Below, piece by piece: positions 41,045 through 50,434 of a stretch of DNA of 64,000 nt. The stretch spans positions 1,426,001-1,490,000 of the forward strand of contig NZ_JARRAH010000001.1 of the NCBI RefSeq assembly GCF_030553305.1, written 5' to 3'. Numbering within the stretch: position 1 is the stretch's first letter; every line of letters starts with the position of its first letter. Source of the DNA: Halomarina ordinaria (GTDB lineage: Archaea; Halobacteriota; Halobacteria; Halobacteriales; Haloarculaceae). Made by a program: the position numbers and the translations under genes. The notes beneath the pieces are model-generated. The model did not search any database. It was not told the DNA's origin and saw only the letters and a list, made by a program, of their open reading frames with translations.

Positions 41045-41872
41045 ATGTCGGAAACTGATGGAGAAGTAGACTGGGGAAACGCGTCGATTCTCGATAGAGG
41101 GGGCTCTTTGCTCCATTACTGGACGGTTGGCCCCGAGGACGCGCCAGTAGTCGTGCTGACACATGGGGCCACGATGGACCACCATCTGTTTGATGAACAA
41201 CTCGAACCGTTGCTTAAGGCCGGTTACCGGGTACTGGGCTGGGATATGCGAGGACACGGAGTATCGAAGCCCATCGGTGTGGGGTTCAGTCTCTCTACTG
41301 TTGTCGACGATCTAGTAGCGATTCTCGACGAAATCGACGTGAGGACGGTAACAGCCGTCGGGCAGTCACTCGGTGGCTACGTCGCGCAAGAGCTGTTGTT
41401 CCGGTATCCGGAACGAGTCGACGCGCTTGTGATAATCGGAGCGACAGATGTCACACGAATCCCACCGCGTTTGGAGAATCTTGCGCTCAAACTCTCACCA
41501 TACCTGTTCACAGTCTGGCCGTACCGGCATTTGAAAAAGACTATCGCTGAAAACACGGCGGAGACCGAACGTGCAAAACGCTATGCCTACCGTGCAGCGA
41601 GCCAGCTTTCGAAGAAAGAGTTCGTGACCGTCTGGAAGGCGGTCTCTGGGGCCCTCCATTCAGAGCCCGGATACACCATCCAGAGACCGTTCTTGTTGAC
41701 ACATGGAGACAACGACCGGACCGGGACGGTTGCTCGCGACGCACCCTTATGGGCCGAGAAAGAACCGAACTGCCGATACGAAGTGATACCTGACGCCGGA
41801 CACAATGCAAACGACGACAATCCACAGTATTTCAACGAGGAGATGCTAGACTTCCTCGGAACGGTTCAGTGA
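41045..41872 (+). CDS. Alpha/beta hydrolase
   Basis: A 275-residue alpha/beta hydrolase of the type that includes haloalkane dehalogenases, C-C hydrolases and lactonases. It has the oxyanion HGATMDHHLFD near residues 40-50, WDMRGHGVS near 66-74, nucleophile elbow GQSLGG with Ser108, acid in THGDNDRTG near 226 and catalytic His in DAGHNANDD near 254. Codon usage is richer in A/T at third positions than in every neighbouring core gene, indicating recent acquisition. Substrate unknown. Confidence 0.85.
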   Translation: MSETDGEVDWGNASILDRGGSLLHYWTVGPEDAPVVVLTHGATMDHHLFDEQLEPLLKAGYRVLGWDMRGHGVSKPIGVGFSLSTVVDDLVAILDEIDVRTVTAVGQSLGGYVAQELLFRYPERVDALVIIGATDVTRIPPRLENLALKLSPYLFTVWPYRHLKKTIAENTAETERAKRYAYRAASQLSKKEFVTVWKAVSGALHSEPGYTIQRPFLLTHGDNDRTGTVARDAPLWAEKEPNCRYEVIPDAGHNANDDNPQYFNEEMLDFLGTVQ

Positions 41873-42058
41873 GCCCACGTGTGGTGAACGCCCGGTTTAC
41901 TCTGCCTCCAAACACGAATTCGTGACACCGGTCCGTATGCACTCTTTGTTCTGATAGACTCACGCTCTCCATCTAACAGCTGAATCACGAGGAGAGACTG
42001 GAAAGACCGATTCGGCAAAACAGACTGGCGTCCGCGCGAGCGACGCGAGCGCGGTTCC

Positions 42059-42158
42059 CCGAGTTCGAGCGCGGCGCGCTCGAACTCGGCCCTTTTTCGT
42101 CCAGGTTTTTGCAAGCGGGGGTCGCGCTTCGCGCCCCCCCCCGCAGTAAAAACGTGGG
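42059..42158 (-). repeat. Composite palindromic 3' element, copy C
   Basis: Read on the minus strand it follows the korB stop by 3 bases: CCACGTTTTTACTGC (42157-42143), a G/C-rich hairpin of irregular arms, GCAAAAACCTGG (42112-42101), ACGAAAAAGG, then a perfect 14-bp hairpin (42059-42072 with 42076-42089, loop of three). Same constant segments as copies A and B but with five-base A/T runs. On the plus strand it supplies two T5 tracts facing the convergent hydrolase gene, suitable for archaeal termination. Confidence 0.75.
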
Positions 42159-42161
42159 TGG

Positions 42162-43028
42162 CTAGTAGAACTCCCGCACCAGGTCCATCGCGTCGTCGGG
42201 CGCGCCCGAGGGGATGTCCGAGAGGTCCTCGGTCAGGCCCATGCGCTCGTTGTAGGGCACCGACTCGTCGTCGCGGTAGATGACGCCCTGGTACTCCTTC
42301 TCGGAGTCGAGGATGACCTCGGTGGCCTGGTCGTAGTCCGTCTCGTCGTAGTCCTCGTCCTCACCGAGGTCCACGAGCGAGTCGCGGAAGTAGTCGTAGG
42401 TGTCGACGTCGTTGAACGTGACACACGGCGAGTAGACGTTGACGAAGCCGAAGCCGGGGTGTTCGATGGCCTCCTGGACGATCTGTGCGTGGCGCTGGGC
42501 GTCCGAGGAGAACGACTGGGCGATGAACGACCCGCCGGCGGCGAGCGCCAGCGCGAGCGGGTTGACCGGCGACTGGTGGGTGCCGTCGGGACTCGTGGAG
42601 GTCTCGAAGTCCTCGCGGCTGGTGGGCGAGAACTGCCCCTTCGTCAGCCCGTAGATGCGGTTGTCCATGACGACGTACGTCATGTCCATGTTGCGCCGGA
42701 CGGCGTGGACGAAGTGGCCGGCCCCGATGGAGTAGCCGTCGCCGTCGCCGCCGGCGACCATCACTTCGAGGTTGGGGTTGGCCGCCTTCACGCCGATGCC
42801 GACGGGGAGGGCGCGACCGTGGACGCCGTGCAGCGCGTAGCTGTGCATGTACGTCCCGATCTTGCCCGAACAGCCGATACCCGCGACGACGAACGTGTTG
42901 TCGGGGTCGTTGCCCGTGTTGGCGAGGGCTTTCATCATGCCGTTCATCGTCCCGAAGTCGCCGCAGCCGGGACACCACGTGGGTTGCTTGTCGGATTTGA
43001 AGTCTGTGAACCTGACTTGGGAACTCAT
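42162..43028 (-). CDS. korB: 2-oxoacid:ferredoxin oxidoreductase beta subunit (KorB)
   Basis: Thiamine-diphosphate-binding subunit, 288 residues, of the ferredoxin-dependent 2-oxoacid (probably 2-oxoglutarate) dehydrogenase used in the haloarchaeal TCA cycle. The N-terminal WCPGCGDFG (Cys19, Cys22) provides cluster ligands, and the ThDP site GDGDGYSIGAGH...VVMDNRIYGLTKGQFSPTS near residues 92-130 is typical. It overlaps the korA gene by four bases (ATGA) and is the second gene of the operon. A palindromic element follows the stop. Confidence 0.92.
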   Translation of the reverse strand: MSSQVRFTDFKSDKQPTWCPGCGDFGTMNGMMKALANTGNDPDNTFVVAGIGCSGKIGTYMHSYALHGVHGRALPVGIGVKAANPNLEVMVAGGDGDGYSIGAGHFVHAVRRNMDMTYVVMDNRIYGLTKGQFSPTSREDFETSTSPDGTHQSPVNPLALALAAGGSFIAQSFSSDAQRHAQIVQEAIEHPGFGFVNVYSPCVTFNDVDTYDYFRDSLVDLGEDEDYDETDYDQATEVILDSEKEYQGVIYRDDESVPYNERMGLTEDLSDIPSGAPDDAMDLVREFY

Positions 43029-44788
43029 GCCGTCACCTCCGCGCTCTCGCCGAGCGCGCGTTTCACGTCGTCGGCCAGTTCGTCCGCCTTGAACCGGACG
43101 CCGTTGTACTTGTTGATGCGCTTGACGCGGGTAAGTGCGTCGTGCTCGATGACGTCCGCGAGCTGACCCGTCGCGTTACACTCGACGACGATGACCTCCT
43201 CGGCGGCCTCGATGTCCGCGCTCAGGTCCGCGCGGGGGAACAGGTAGGGTATCGAGAGGAAGCGGACGGAGACGTCCTCCTCCTCCAGGAAGCCCATCGC
43301 CTCGCGCATCGCACCCTCGTTCGACCCCCACGAGACGACGAGCGTGTCCGCGTCCTCGTCGCCGAACTCGCGGGGCGACCAGTCCTCGCGTTCGCGCGCG
43401 GTCTCGACCTTCCGGGTGCGCTTCTCGACCTGCTCTATACGGACGTCGGTGTCCTCCGTACGGCGGCCGAGCGCGTCGTGTTCGAGGCCCGTCGTCATGT
43501 GCGCGCCGCCGGCCATCCCGGGGAACGCGCGCGGGCTGACGCCGTCCTCGGTGGCGAGGTGGGGCTGGAACTGGCCCTTCTCGTTCGACCACTCGTCGAT
43601 GGCGTCCTCGGAGACGACGTTGCCGCGGTCGATCTCGACCGCGTCCATGTCGAACTCCTCGGGCGGGAACGTCTGTTCCGTGACCGCGAGCGCGAGGTCC
43701 GAGGCGAGGTAGACGGGCGTCTGGTACTTCTCGGCGAGGTTGAACGCCTCGACCGCCTTGTGGAAGCACTCGCTGACGGTGGTCGGGGCGAGGACGAACC
43801 GCGGTATCTCGCCGTGCCCGCCGTACAGGAGCATGTTGAGGTCGCCCTGCTCCTGTTTGGTCGGCATCCCGGTGGAGGGGCCGGAGCGCATCACGTCGAC
43901 GATGACCAGGGGCGTCTCGGTCGTCGCGACGAGTCCGAACGTCTCGGTCATCAGGTCGATGCCCGGCCCGGAGGTGGCGGTCATCGCGCGCGCGCCGGCG
44001 CGGGCGGCGCCGAGCGCCATGTTGATGGCCGACAGTTCGTCCTCGGCCTGGATGACGGTCCCGCCGTAGCGCTCGATACGCCCGGTGAGGTACTCCATCA
44101 CGTTCGTCGCGGGGGTGATGGGGTAGCCCGAGTAGAACCGACAGCCGGCGGCCAGCGCGCCCATCCCGATGGCCTCGTCGCCGTTGAGCAGGACGTAGTC
44201 GTTGTCGGTCGTCTCGAGGTCGTAGTCGAACTCGTGGTCGTAGTGCTCCTGGACGTACTCCTGCCCGAGTTCCGCGGCCCGCTTGTTGTTCTCGACGATG
44301 GCCTCGCCCTTGCCGCCGAAGCGCTTCTCCAGCGACTCGGCGAGGTTGTCGATGGGGAAGGCGGCGACCTCGCAGGCGGCGCCCAGCGCGACGACGTTGC
44401 GCATGATGGCGCCGCCGGCGTCCTCGGCGAGGCTCTTCAGGGGGACGTCGAGGCCGATCATCCCCTCGGGAATCTCGAGGTCCTGCATCGTCGTCCGCTC
44501 GCCGTCGTAGATGATGACGGACCCCTCGTGGAGTTCGTCCATGTTCTCGTCGACGGTCCGCTGGGTCAGCGCGATGAGCACGTCGAGGCGGTCGACGACG
44601 CTCTCGACGCGGTCGACGGACGTCCGGACCTTGTAGGCGGTGTATCCCCCTCGGATTCGGGAGGCGAAGTCCTTCGAGGTGAAGACGTGTCGACCCGCTC
44701 GGGAGAGCGCCTGGGCGAAAATCTTCCCAGTTGAGTCGATACCATCGCCGGCTTCGCCGCCGATGGCCCAGTTGAGGTCGTCGGGCAT
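43025..44788 (-). CDS. korA: 2-oxoacid:ferredoxin oxidoreductase alpha subunit (KorA, gamma-alpha fusion)
   Basis: A 587-residue subunit combining an N-terminal gamma domain (WAIGGEAGDGIDSTGKIFAQALSRAG, residues about 6-190) with the pyrimidine-binding alpha domain (from about 200, with GAARAGARAMTATSGPGIDLMTE near 280-305 and VDVMRSGPSTGMPTKQEQGDL near 320) and the C-terminal transketolase-like domain. This is the two-subunit arrangement of halobacterial KorAB. Start at ATG 44788 (MPDDLNWAIGG). Oxidises 2-oxoglutarate or pyruvate and reduces the major ferredoxin; which substrate is inferred, not seen. Confidence 0.92.
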   Translation of the reverse strand: MPDDLNWAIGGEAGDGIDSTGKIFAQALSRAGRHVFTSKDFASRIRGGYTAYKVRTSVDRVESVVDRLDVLIALTQRTVDENMDELHEGSVIIYDGERTTMQDLEIPEGMIGLDVPLKSLAEDAGGAIMRNVVALGAACEVAAFPIDNLAESLEKRFGGKGEAIVENNKRAAELGQEYVQEHYDHEFDYDLETTDNDYVLLNGDEAIGMGALAAGCRFYSGYPITPATNVMEYLTGRIERYGGTVIQAEDELSAINMALGAARAGARAMTATSGPGIDLMTETFGLVATTETPLVIVDVMRSGPSTGMPTKQEQGDLNMLLYGGHGEIPRFVLAPTTVSECFHKAVEAFNLAEKYQTPVYLASDLALAVTEQTFPPEEFDMDAVEIDRGNVVSEDAIDEWSNEKGQFQPHLATEDGVSPRAFPGMAGGAHMTTGLEHDALGRRTEDTDVRIEQVEKRTRKVETAREREDWSPREFGDEDADTLVVSWGSNEGAMREAMGFLEEEDVSVRFLSIPYLFPRADLSADIEAAEEVIVVECNATGQLADVIEHDALTRVKRINKYNGVRFKADELADDVKRALGESAEVTA

Positions 44789-44895
44789 GCTACGCAGGGC
44801 TACCCTTCCACACCGCAAAAGGCTTCTGAATAGCGTATGCTCGTCCAGTCGCCGGGACCGAAAGTGCCTTCGAACCGGACGAACGCACACTCCCT

Positions 44896-45546
44896 ATGGA
44901 CCAGACAGACGTGACCGTCGCTGCCGTCCGCGAGGTGGGCACGAACGCCCTCGCAATCGACTTCGAGACCCCCACGGGCTTCGACGCCCAGCCCGGCCAG
45001 TTCGTGCGCCTCAGCGCCCTCGTCGGTGAGGAGGAGGTCTCGCGGTTCTACACCGTCTCCTCGCCGGAGGTGGGCGAGACCTTCGAGGTGACGCTCACCG
45101 TCGACCCCGAGGGGGAGTTCGGGACCTACCTCGCCTCGCTCGCGCCGGGCGACGCGGTCAGCCTCGCCGGCCCCTTCGGCGACGCCCACTACGAGGGCGA
45201 GGAACGCACGTTCGTCCTCGCGGGCGGACCGGGCGTCGGCCCCGCCGTCGCCATCGCCGAACGGACCCTCGACGACGGCGGCGACGCAACCGTCGTCTAC
45301 CGCGACGACGACCCCATCCACGGCGAGCGTCTCGCGGCGCTGGCCGAGCGCGGCGTCCCCGTCGCTATCCTCGAGGGGGAGGAGTCGCTCGACGCGTCGC
45401 TGGAGGAGGCCGACGACGACGGACAGGTGTTCGTCTACGGCTTCGCCCCGTTCATCGACGACGCGCGCGACGCGCTCGACCGGGCGGGCTACGACGTCGA
45501 GGCGGCGAAACTGGAGAGCTTCGGCCCCGAACCCGGCGCGGAGTAG
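44896..45546 (+). CDS. FAD-binding ferredoxin-reductase-like oxidoreductase
   Basis: A 216-residue member of the ferredoxin-NADP+ reductase superfamily. FAD-binding RFYTVSSP near residues 50-57 (RxYS/T type), VDPEGEFGTYLASLAPGD near 74, and the NAD(P) domain start FVLAGGPGVGPAVAIAERTL near 106-125. It lacks an iron-sulfur domain, unlike dihydroorotate dehydrogenase PyrK. Divergent from korA at 107 bases, so it could recycle the ferredoxin reduced by KorAB; this is an inference from position. Confidence 0.83.
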   Translation: MDQTDVTVAAVREVGTNALAIDFETPTGFDAQPGQFVRLSALVGEEEVSRFYTVSSPEVGETFEVTLTVDPEGEFGTYLASLAPGDAVSLAGPFGDAHYEGEERTFVLAGGPGVGPAVAIAERTLDDGGDATVVYRDDDPIHGERLAALAERGVPVAILEGEESLDASLEEADDDGQVFVYGFAPFIDDARDALDRAGYDVEAAKLESFGPEPGAE

Positions 45547-45797
45547 TCGGCGGTTCGAACGCGTCGAGTCGAGTCGCCGACCGGCGACGGTCCGATTCCA
45601 CGCCGGTCGATATCGACGAGGAGGCGGTCGAACCACGACGGACGTGCCTGCGCACCGACGAGCGATTCCGACACCGACGGACGACCCCGACGCTCGAGTC
45701 CGTGCCCCGGGTGAGGCGAACGCGACCGCGAGAGGACGGCGAGAGCAGGCGCACCGGTCCGGCCGCACGCGCCGCCGGCACGCGCGGTTCCGAGGGT

Positions 45798-46181
45798 CTA
45801 GTGTTGGACGAACTCGACCAGGATACCCCCGGTCGACTTCGGGTGGAGGAACGCCACGTCGTGGCCCCAGGCACCCGGACGAGGCTCCTCGTCGATGCAC
45901 TCGACGTCCATCGTCTTCGCGCGCGCGAGCGCCGCCTCGATGTCGGACGTGGTCAGCGCGAGGTGGTGGATGCCCGGGCCGTTGCGGTCGAGGTAGCGCG
46001 CGATGGTCCCCTCGCCGGTCGGTTCGAGCAACTCGAAGTAGCTGTCGCCGAACTCGAGGAAGAGGACGTGGAGGTCGCCGAACTGCTCCTCGTGGGCGAC
46101 GCGCGTCCGGAACAGCTCGCAGTAGGTCTCGGCGAGGCCGGCGGCGTCGTCGGTCGCGATGCCGGCGTGGTCGAAGTGCAT
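45798..46181 (-). CDS. mce: Methylmalonyl-CoA epimerase
   Basis: A 127-residue VOC-fold protein that interconverts (R)- and (S)-methylmalonyl-CoA. The blocks HFDHAGIATDDAAGLAETYCELF, FLEFGDSYFELLEPTGEGT, NGPGIHHLALTTSDIEAAL and FLHPKSTGGILVEFVQ contain the expected metal ligands (His near 5, Glu near 51, His near 74-75, Glu near 124). The mutase gene 1.7 kb away supports the assignment. Convergent/divergent neighbours: SSS transporter on the opposite strand upstream. Confidence 0.92.
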   Translation of the reverse strand: MHFDHAGIATDDAAGLAETYCELFRTRVAHEEQFGDLHVLFLEFGDSYFELLEPTGEGTIARYLDRNGPGIHHLALTTSDIEAALARAKTMDVECIDEEPRPGAWGHDVAFLHPKSTGGILVEFVQH

Positions 46182-46355
46182 ACGCGGGCGTCGACCGGCG
46201 GGGACGAAACAGTCCCGGTTCGTGTCGTCGCACCGTGCATTCACAGGCAAGCAGTCGTTCTTTGACGCACGCACGAGCACGCATTCGGGAATGACTCCTA
46301 CGGCAGTCATATCGGGGGTATCGGGGCGACGAACGGGGGCGCGAGGCGGGGACGG

Positions 46356-47831
46356 ATGGTCTCGCTGACCGACCCGCTGATACTGACGATGGCGGGGTAC
46401 GCCGTCGCGACCCTCCTCATCGCGTGGTGGGGCGGGCGCGGCGCGGGGTCGGGCTACCTCGAGTTCACGCTCGCGGGCCGGAACCTCGGTCTGCCGGTGT
46501 ACATGATGACGTACTTCGCGACGTTCGCCGGCGGGGGCCTCACGATGGGGATCGCTCAGCAGGCGTTCACCGACGGCGTCAGCGCCCAGTGGTACGCGAT
46601 GGCCCAGGGGCTGGCGTGGATGACCATCACCGTCCTCATCGGCTTCCTCTACTCCTTCGACGTGGTGAGCGTCCCCGAACTCCTCGGGCGCGTCTTCGGC
46701 GACTACACGAAGTACTTCGCGGCTATCTTCACCGTCGTCGGACAGGTGGCGCTGACGACGGGCCAGACCATCGGGATGGCCTCCATCATCGCCACCGTCA
46801 CGGACATCCCCCTGAGCGTCGCGTTCTGGGCCAGCGTCGTCGTCTTCATCGCCATCACGCTCTACGGGGGGATGGGGTCGGTCGCGTGGGCCGACACGCT
46901 CCACGGCGTGCTCATCATCGTCGGGATGTTCGTCGCCATCCCCGTCGCCGTGCTGAACGTCGGCGGCGTCGACGCCATCGCCGCGAACGTGCCCGCCGGC
47001 CACACCAACTGGTTCGGCGTCGGACTGGTGCAGATCGGCTCGTGGTACCTGATGTACCTCACCGTCGCCGGCGCCCAGCAGCAGATGCTCCAGCGGACCT
47101 GGTCGGCGCGCAGCAAGCGGGTGGCGATGTTCGGGACGTTCCTGGCGGGGGTGGTCATCACGGGGTACGGTGTCCTCACTGCGGCCGCGGGGATGATCGC
47201 GAACGCCCAGGGCGCGCAGATAGAGTCGTCGATGGCGTTCGCGTGGACGCTGACGAACACGCTCCCGCCGGTCGTCGCCGGCCTCCTGCTGGCGGCCGCC
47301 GTCGGGTCGGTGATGAGCGGGGCCGACTCGTTCCTGCTCGCCGGCGCGACCACGTTCGTCAACGACCTCTACATCCCGCTTCGCGGCGGGCGGGCGGGCC
47401 TCTCCGACGCCCACCTCGTGGCCGTGACGCGCGCGACAATCCTCGCGTTCGGCCTGACGGCGGCCGTCATCGCGTTCAGCGGCATCGAGATAATCACCAT
47501 CAACACCCTCGGCATGGGCATCATGTCGGTGCTGTTCGCCGGCATCCTCAGCATGCTCTGGGACGGGACGACCCGCGAGGCGGGTCTTCCCGGCTTCGTC
47601 GTCGGCGGGGTCGTGTTCGTCGTCTGGGCGTTCGTCCTCGGCGAACCGGCACTGTTCGGGGAGGGGCCGCTCGAATCGGCCGTCCCCGCGACGGCCGCCG
47701 CGCTGGTGACCATCCTCGGGTTGAGCGCCCTGGGCTACGGCGAGACGTTCGACCTCGGGACCGTCCGCGACCGGGCGCGCGCCGACAAGGAGGCGGCCCG
47801 GGAACAGCGCGTCAGCTACAGCAACGACTGA
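46356..47831 (+). CDS. Sodium:solute symporter (SSS family)
   Basis: A 491-residue polytopic protein of the SSS family, predicted to import an organic solute with Na+. About 13 helices; features such as FTLAGRNLGLPVYMMTYFATFAGGGLTMG near residues 36-64, QTIGMASIIATVTDIP near 140 and the Na2-site region MSGADSFLLAGAT near 317-330 are typical. In context between methylmalonyl-CoA epimerase and mutase a carboxylate such as acetate, propionate or pyruvate is the likely cargo, but this is only inference. Confidence 0.87.
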   Translation: MVSLTDPLILTMAGYAVATLLIAWWGGRGAGSGYLEFTLAGRNLGLPVYMMTYFATFAGGGLTMGIAQQAFTDGVSAQWYAMAQGLAWMTITVLIGFLYSFDVVSVPELLGRVFGDYTKYFAAIFTVVGQVALTTGQTIGMASIIATVTDIPLSVAFWASVVVFIAITLYGGMGSVAWADTLHGVLIIVGMFVAIPVAVLNVGGVDAIAANVPAGHTNWFGVGLVQIGSWYLMYLTVAGAQQQMLQRTWSARSKRVAMFGTFLAGVVITGYGVLTAAAGMIANAQGAQIESSMAFAWTLTNTLPPVVAGLLLAAAVGSVMSGADSFLLAGATTFVNDLYIPLRGGRAGLSDAHLVAVTRATILAFGLTAAVIAFSGIEIITINTLGMGIMSVLFAGILSMLWDGTTREAGLPGFVVGGVVFVVWAFVLGEPALFGEGPLESAVPATAAALVTILGLSALGYGETFDLGTVRDRARADKEAAREQRVSYSND

Positions 47832-47884
47832 GCGGGCGGGCGGTGGGAGAACCGGCACGGGGGTAGTCGCTGGGGGCGGGACCG

Positions 47885-49561
47885 TCAGAGGCCGGGGTTG
47901 TACTCGCCGAAGACGTCGCGCATCGCGTCGCAGACCTCGCCCGTCGTCGCGTAGGCCTTCACCGCGTCGACGATGTAGGGCATGACGTTCTCGCCGTCGT
48001 CCGCGGCGGTCCGGAGGGCGTCGAGGGCCGCCTCGACCTCCTCCTCGTCGCGCCGGTCCTTGACGGAGGCGAGGCGCTCGCGCTGGCGGCGCTGGTTCTC
48101 CTCGCTCACCTCCTCGATGTCCTCCTCGGGTTCCTCGTCGGTCTCGAAGGCGTTGACGCCGACGATGAGACGCTCCTCCTCGTCGATCTCGCGCTGGCGC
48201 TCGAAGGCGACGTCCTGAATCTGGCGCTGGACCCACTGCTCCTCGATGGACCGGCGCATCCCGCCGCGCTCGTCGACCTCCTCGATGAGGTCGAACGCCT
48301 CCGCTTCGAGGTCGTCCGTGAGCGACTCGATGTAGTAACTCCCCGCCAGCGGGTCGGCGGTGTCGGCCGCGCCGGACTCGTGGGCGAGTATCTGCTGGGT
48401 CCGGAGCGCCGTCCGGACCGACTTCTCCGTGGGGAGGCTGAGCGCCTCGTCCTTCCCGTTGGTGTGGAGGCTCTGGGTGCCGCCGAGGACCGCCGCGAGC
48501 GCCTGGTAGGCGACCCGGACGACGTTGTTCTCGACCTGCTGGGCGGTGAGCGTCGACCCGGCGGTCTGGGTGTGGAACTTCAACTGCTTCGACTTGGGGT
48601 CCTCGGCACCGAAGCGCTCCTCCATTATCGTGTACCACATCCGCCGGGCGGCGCGGAACTTCGCCACCTCCTCCAAGATGTTGTTGTGGGCGTTGAAGAA
48701 GAACGAGAGCTGGGGGGCGAAGTCGTCGACGTCGAGGCCCGCCTCGACGGCCGCCTCGACGTACTCGATACCGTCGGCGAGCGTGAAGGCGAGTTCCTGG
48801 GCCGCGGAGGAGCCGGCCTCGCGGATGTGGTAGCCGGAGATGGAGATGGTGTTGAAACTGGGTACCTCCTCGGCGCAGAACTCGAAGATGTCGGTGATGA
48901 TACGCATCGACGGCTCCGGCGGGAAGATGTAGGTGTTGCGCGCGATGTACTCCTTGAGTACGTCGTTCTGGATGGTCCCCCGCAACTCCTCGCGGTCGAC
49001 GCCCTGGCGGTCGCCGACGGCGATGTACATCGCCAGCAGGACCGACGCGGGCGCGTTGATGGTCATGCTCGTCGAGACCTCGTCGAGCGGGATGCCGTCG
49101 AAGACCGTCTCCATGTCGTACAGCGAGTCGATGGCGACGCCCGACTTCCCCACCTCGCCGGCGGCCATGCCGTCGTCGGAGTCGTAGCCCATCTGCGTCG
49201 GCAGGTCGAACGCCATCGAGAGGCCGGTCTGGCCCTGGTCGAGCAGGTAGTGGAAGCGCTCGTTGGTCTCCTCGGACGTGCCGAAGCCGGCGTACTGGCG
49301 CATCGTCCACAGCCGACCGCGGTACATCGTCGGGTAGACCCCCCGGGTGAACGGCTCCTCGCCGGGGAAGCCGAGGTCGGACTCGTAGTCCTGCTCGGCC
49401 ACGTCGTCGGGCGTGTAGAGGGGCTCGACGGTGGTCCCCTCCGTGTCGGTGGTGAACTCCTCCTTTCGCTCCCCGAAGCGCTCTACGGTGGGTGCACGCG
49501 TCTCCGCCTCCCACTCCTCCCGGCGCTCGCGTATCCGCCGGAGGTCGTCCTCGTCGAACAT
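47885..49561 (-). CDS. Methylmalonyl-CoA mutase, large-subunit catalytic domain
   Basis: A 558-residue TIM-barrel catalytic domain of adenosylcobalamin-dependent methylmalonyl-CoA mutase, interconverting methylmalonyl-CoA and succinyl-CoA. It begins with the conserved [30 protein letters not shown] (near residues 80-110), followed by [13 protein letters not shown] and a [21 protein letters not shown] block. The cobalamin-binding domain (DxHxxG) is absent, so it must be encoded elsewhere, as in other archaea. Its size matches haloarchaeal McmA1. A long frame on the same strand but different register (45798-49514) is a shadow. Confidence 0.94.
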   Translation of the reverse strand: MFDEDDLRRIRERREEWEAETRAPTVERFGERKEEFTTDTEGTTVEPLYTPDDVAEQDYESDLGFPGEEPFTRGVYPTMYRGRLWTMRQYAGFGTSEETNERFHYLLDQGQTGLSMAFDLPTQMGYDSDDGMAAGEVGKSGVAIDSLYDMETVFDGIPLDEVSTSMTINAPASVLLAMYIAVGDRQGVDREELRGTIQNDVLKEYIARNTYIFPPEPSMRIITDIFEFCAEEVPSFNTISISGYHIREAGSSAAQELAFTLADGIEYVEAAVEAGLDVDDFAPQLSFFFNAHNNILEEVAKFRAARRMWYTIMEERFGAEDPKSKQLKFHTQTAGSTLTAQQVENNVVRVAYQALAAVLGGTQSLHTNGKDEALSLPTEKSVRTALRTQQILAHESGAADTADPLAGSYYIESLTDDLEAEAFDLIEEVDERGGMRRSIEEQWVQRQIQDVAFERQREIDEEERLIVGVNAFETDEEPEEDIEEVSEENQRRQRERLASVKDRRDEEEVEAALDALRTAADDGENVMPYIVDAVKAYATTGEVCDAMRDVFGEYNPGL

Positions 49562-49667
49562 GCCTCGACCGTGGCGACGTGCGGGCTTAATACTTAGCGG
49601 GACGCCAGCGCGTCACACCCGCGTCGCGTCCGGGACGCCGCCGGCTCGCGCCCACCCCGGCCCGCGC

Positions 49668-50285
49668 TCAGCGGCCGGTGTCGTACTTGTAGGTGGCCGA
49701 CTCGGGGTCGATGCCGAAGTCCTCGGCGTCCTCCTCGGGGGTCGTCTCGCCCCGCTCGGCCGCCGTCTTGAACCGCTCGCGCAGGCGCTCGGGCATCCGG
49801 AAGCGGTCGACGTCGAGGTGGAGCGCGACGACCGGGTCCTCGCGCGCGTCGCGCTTCTCCGCGTGGCGTTCCCGCAGCGAGTCCGGGAGGGTGTCGGCCT
49901 CGACGGCGCGGAAGCCGAACTGCGTGAAGTAGTTCGGCTGGTCCGTGAGGACGTACACCGACTCGAAGTCGCGGTCGGCGGCCGTCGAGACGAGGCGCTC
50001 GACGACGTGGGCGGCGACGCCCTGCCCGCGCCAGCCGTCGAGGACCCCGATGCTCGTCACCTCGCAGTAGTCGCCCGCCGCCGACCGACGGCCGCTGGCG
50101 CTCCGGGGGGCGTCGCCGTCCTCGTTGTGTATCCGGATGCGGCCGAACCCCGCGCGTGCGTTCGACTCCTCGTCGATGGCGATGACGTAGTCGCGCGAGC
50201 GAAACGCCCGGTCGTCGAGGTCCATCGCTTCGATGTGGTCCAGCAGCCAGACCTCCTCTCGGTTTTTGGCGTCCCGGACGTACAT
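49668..50285 (-). CDS. GNAT-family N-acetyltransferase
   Basis: A 205-residue acyl-CoA-dependent N-acetyltransferase. Motif A is CEVTSIGVLDGWRGQGVAAHVVERL near residues 83-107 with the acetyl-CoA loop RGQGVA; the second half includes VYVLTDQPNYFTQFGFRAVEADTLP. The C-terminal tail PEEDAEDFGIDPESATYKYDTGR is acidic. The ATG at 50285 (MYVRDAKNREEV) is preferred over one nine codons upstream because it begins the first strand. Acceptor unknown; similar proteins are annotated as amino-acid or protein acetyltransferases. Confidence 0.85.
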   Translation of the reverse strand: MYVRDAKNREEVWLLDHIEAMDLDDRAFRSRDYVIAIDEESNARAGFGRIRIHNEDGDAPRSASGRRSAAGDYCEVTSIGVLDGWRGQGVAAHVVERLVSTAADRDFESVYVLTDQPNYFTQFGFRAVEADTLPDSLRERHAEKRDAREDPVVALHLDVDRFRMPERLRERFKTAAERGETTPEEDAEDFGIDPESATYKYDTGR

Positions 50286-50434
50286 GCGTACTCGTTGCTC
50301 GCCCGGCGGCAAAAGGGTTTACCGAAGCGGGGTGCGCGAACCATCGGCCGCCCGCGGCCGACGCGCCGACCGGCGCGAACGAGAGCGCCCGGCCCGCAGT
50401 AACCTACTTGCCCCCGGCGGTAACACACACGCCC

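Noticed and set aside
45798-49514. A 1238-codon minus-strand open frame spanning the epimerase, symporter and mutase regions
   Set aside because: Only its last 127 codons (the epimerase) look like protein; the rest is Arg/Gly/Asp-rich shadow of genes in other frames, caused by scarce stop codons in G+C-rich DNA.
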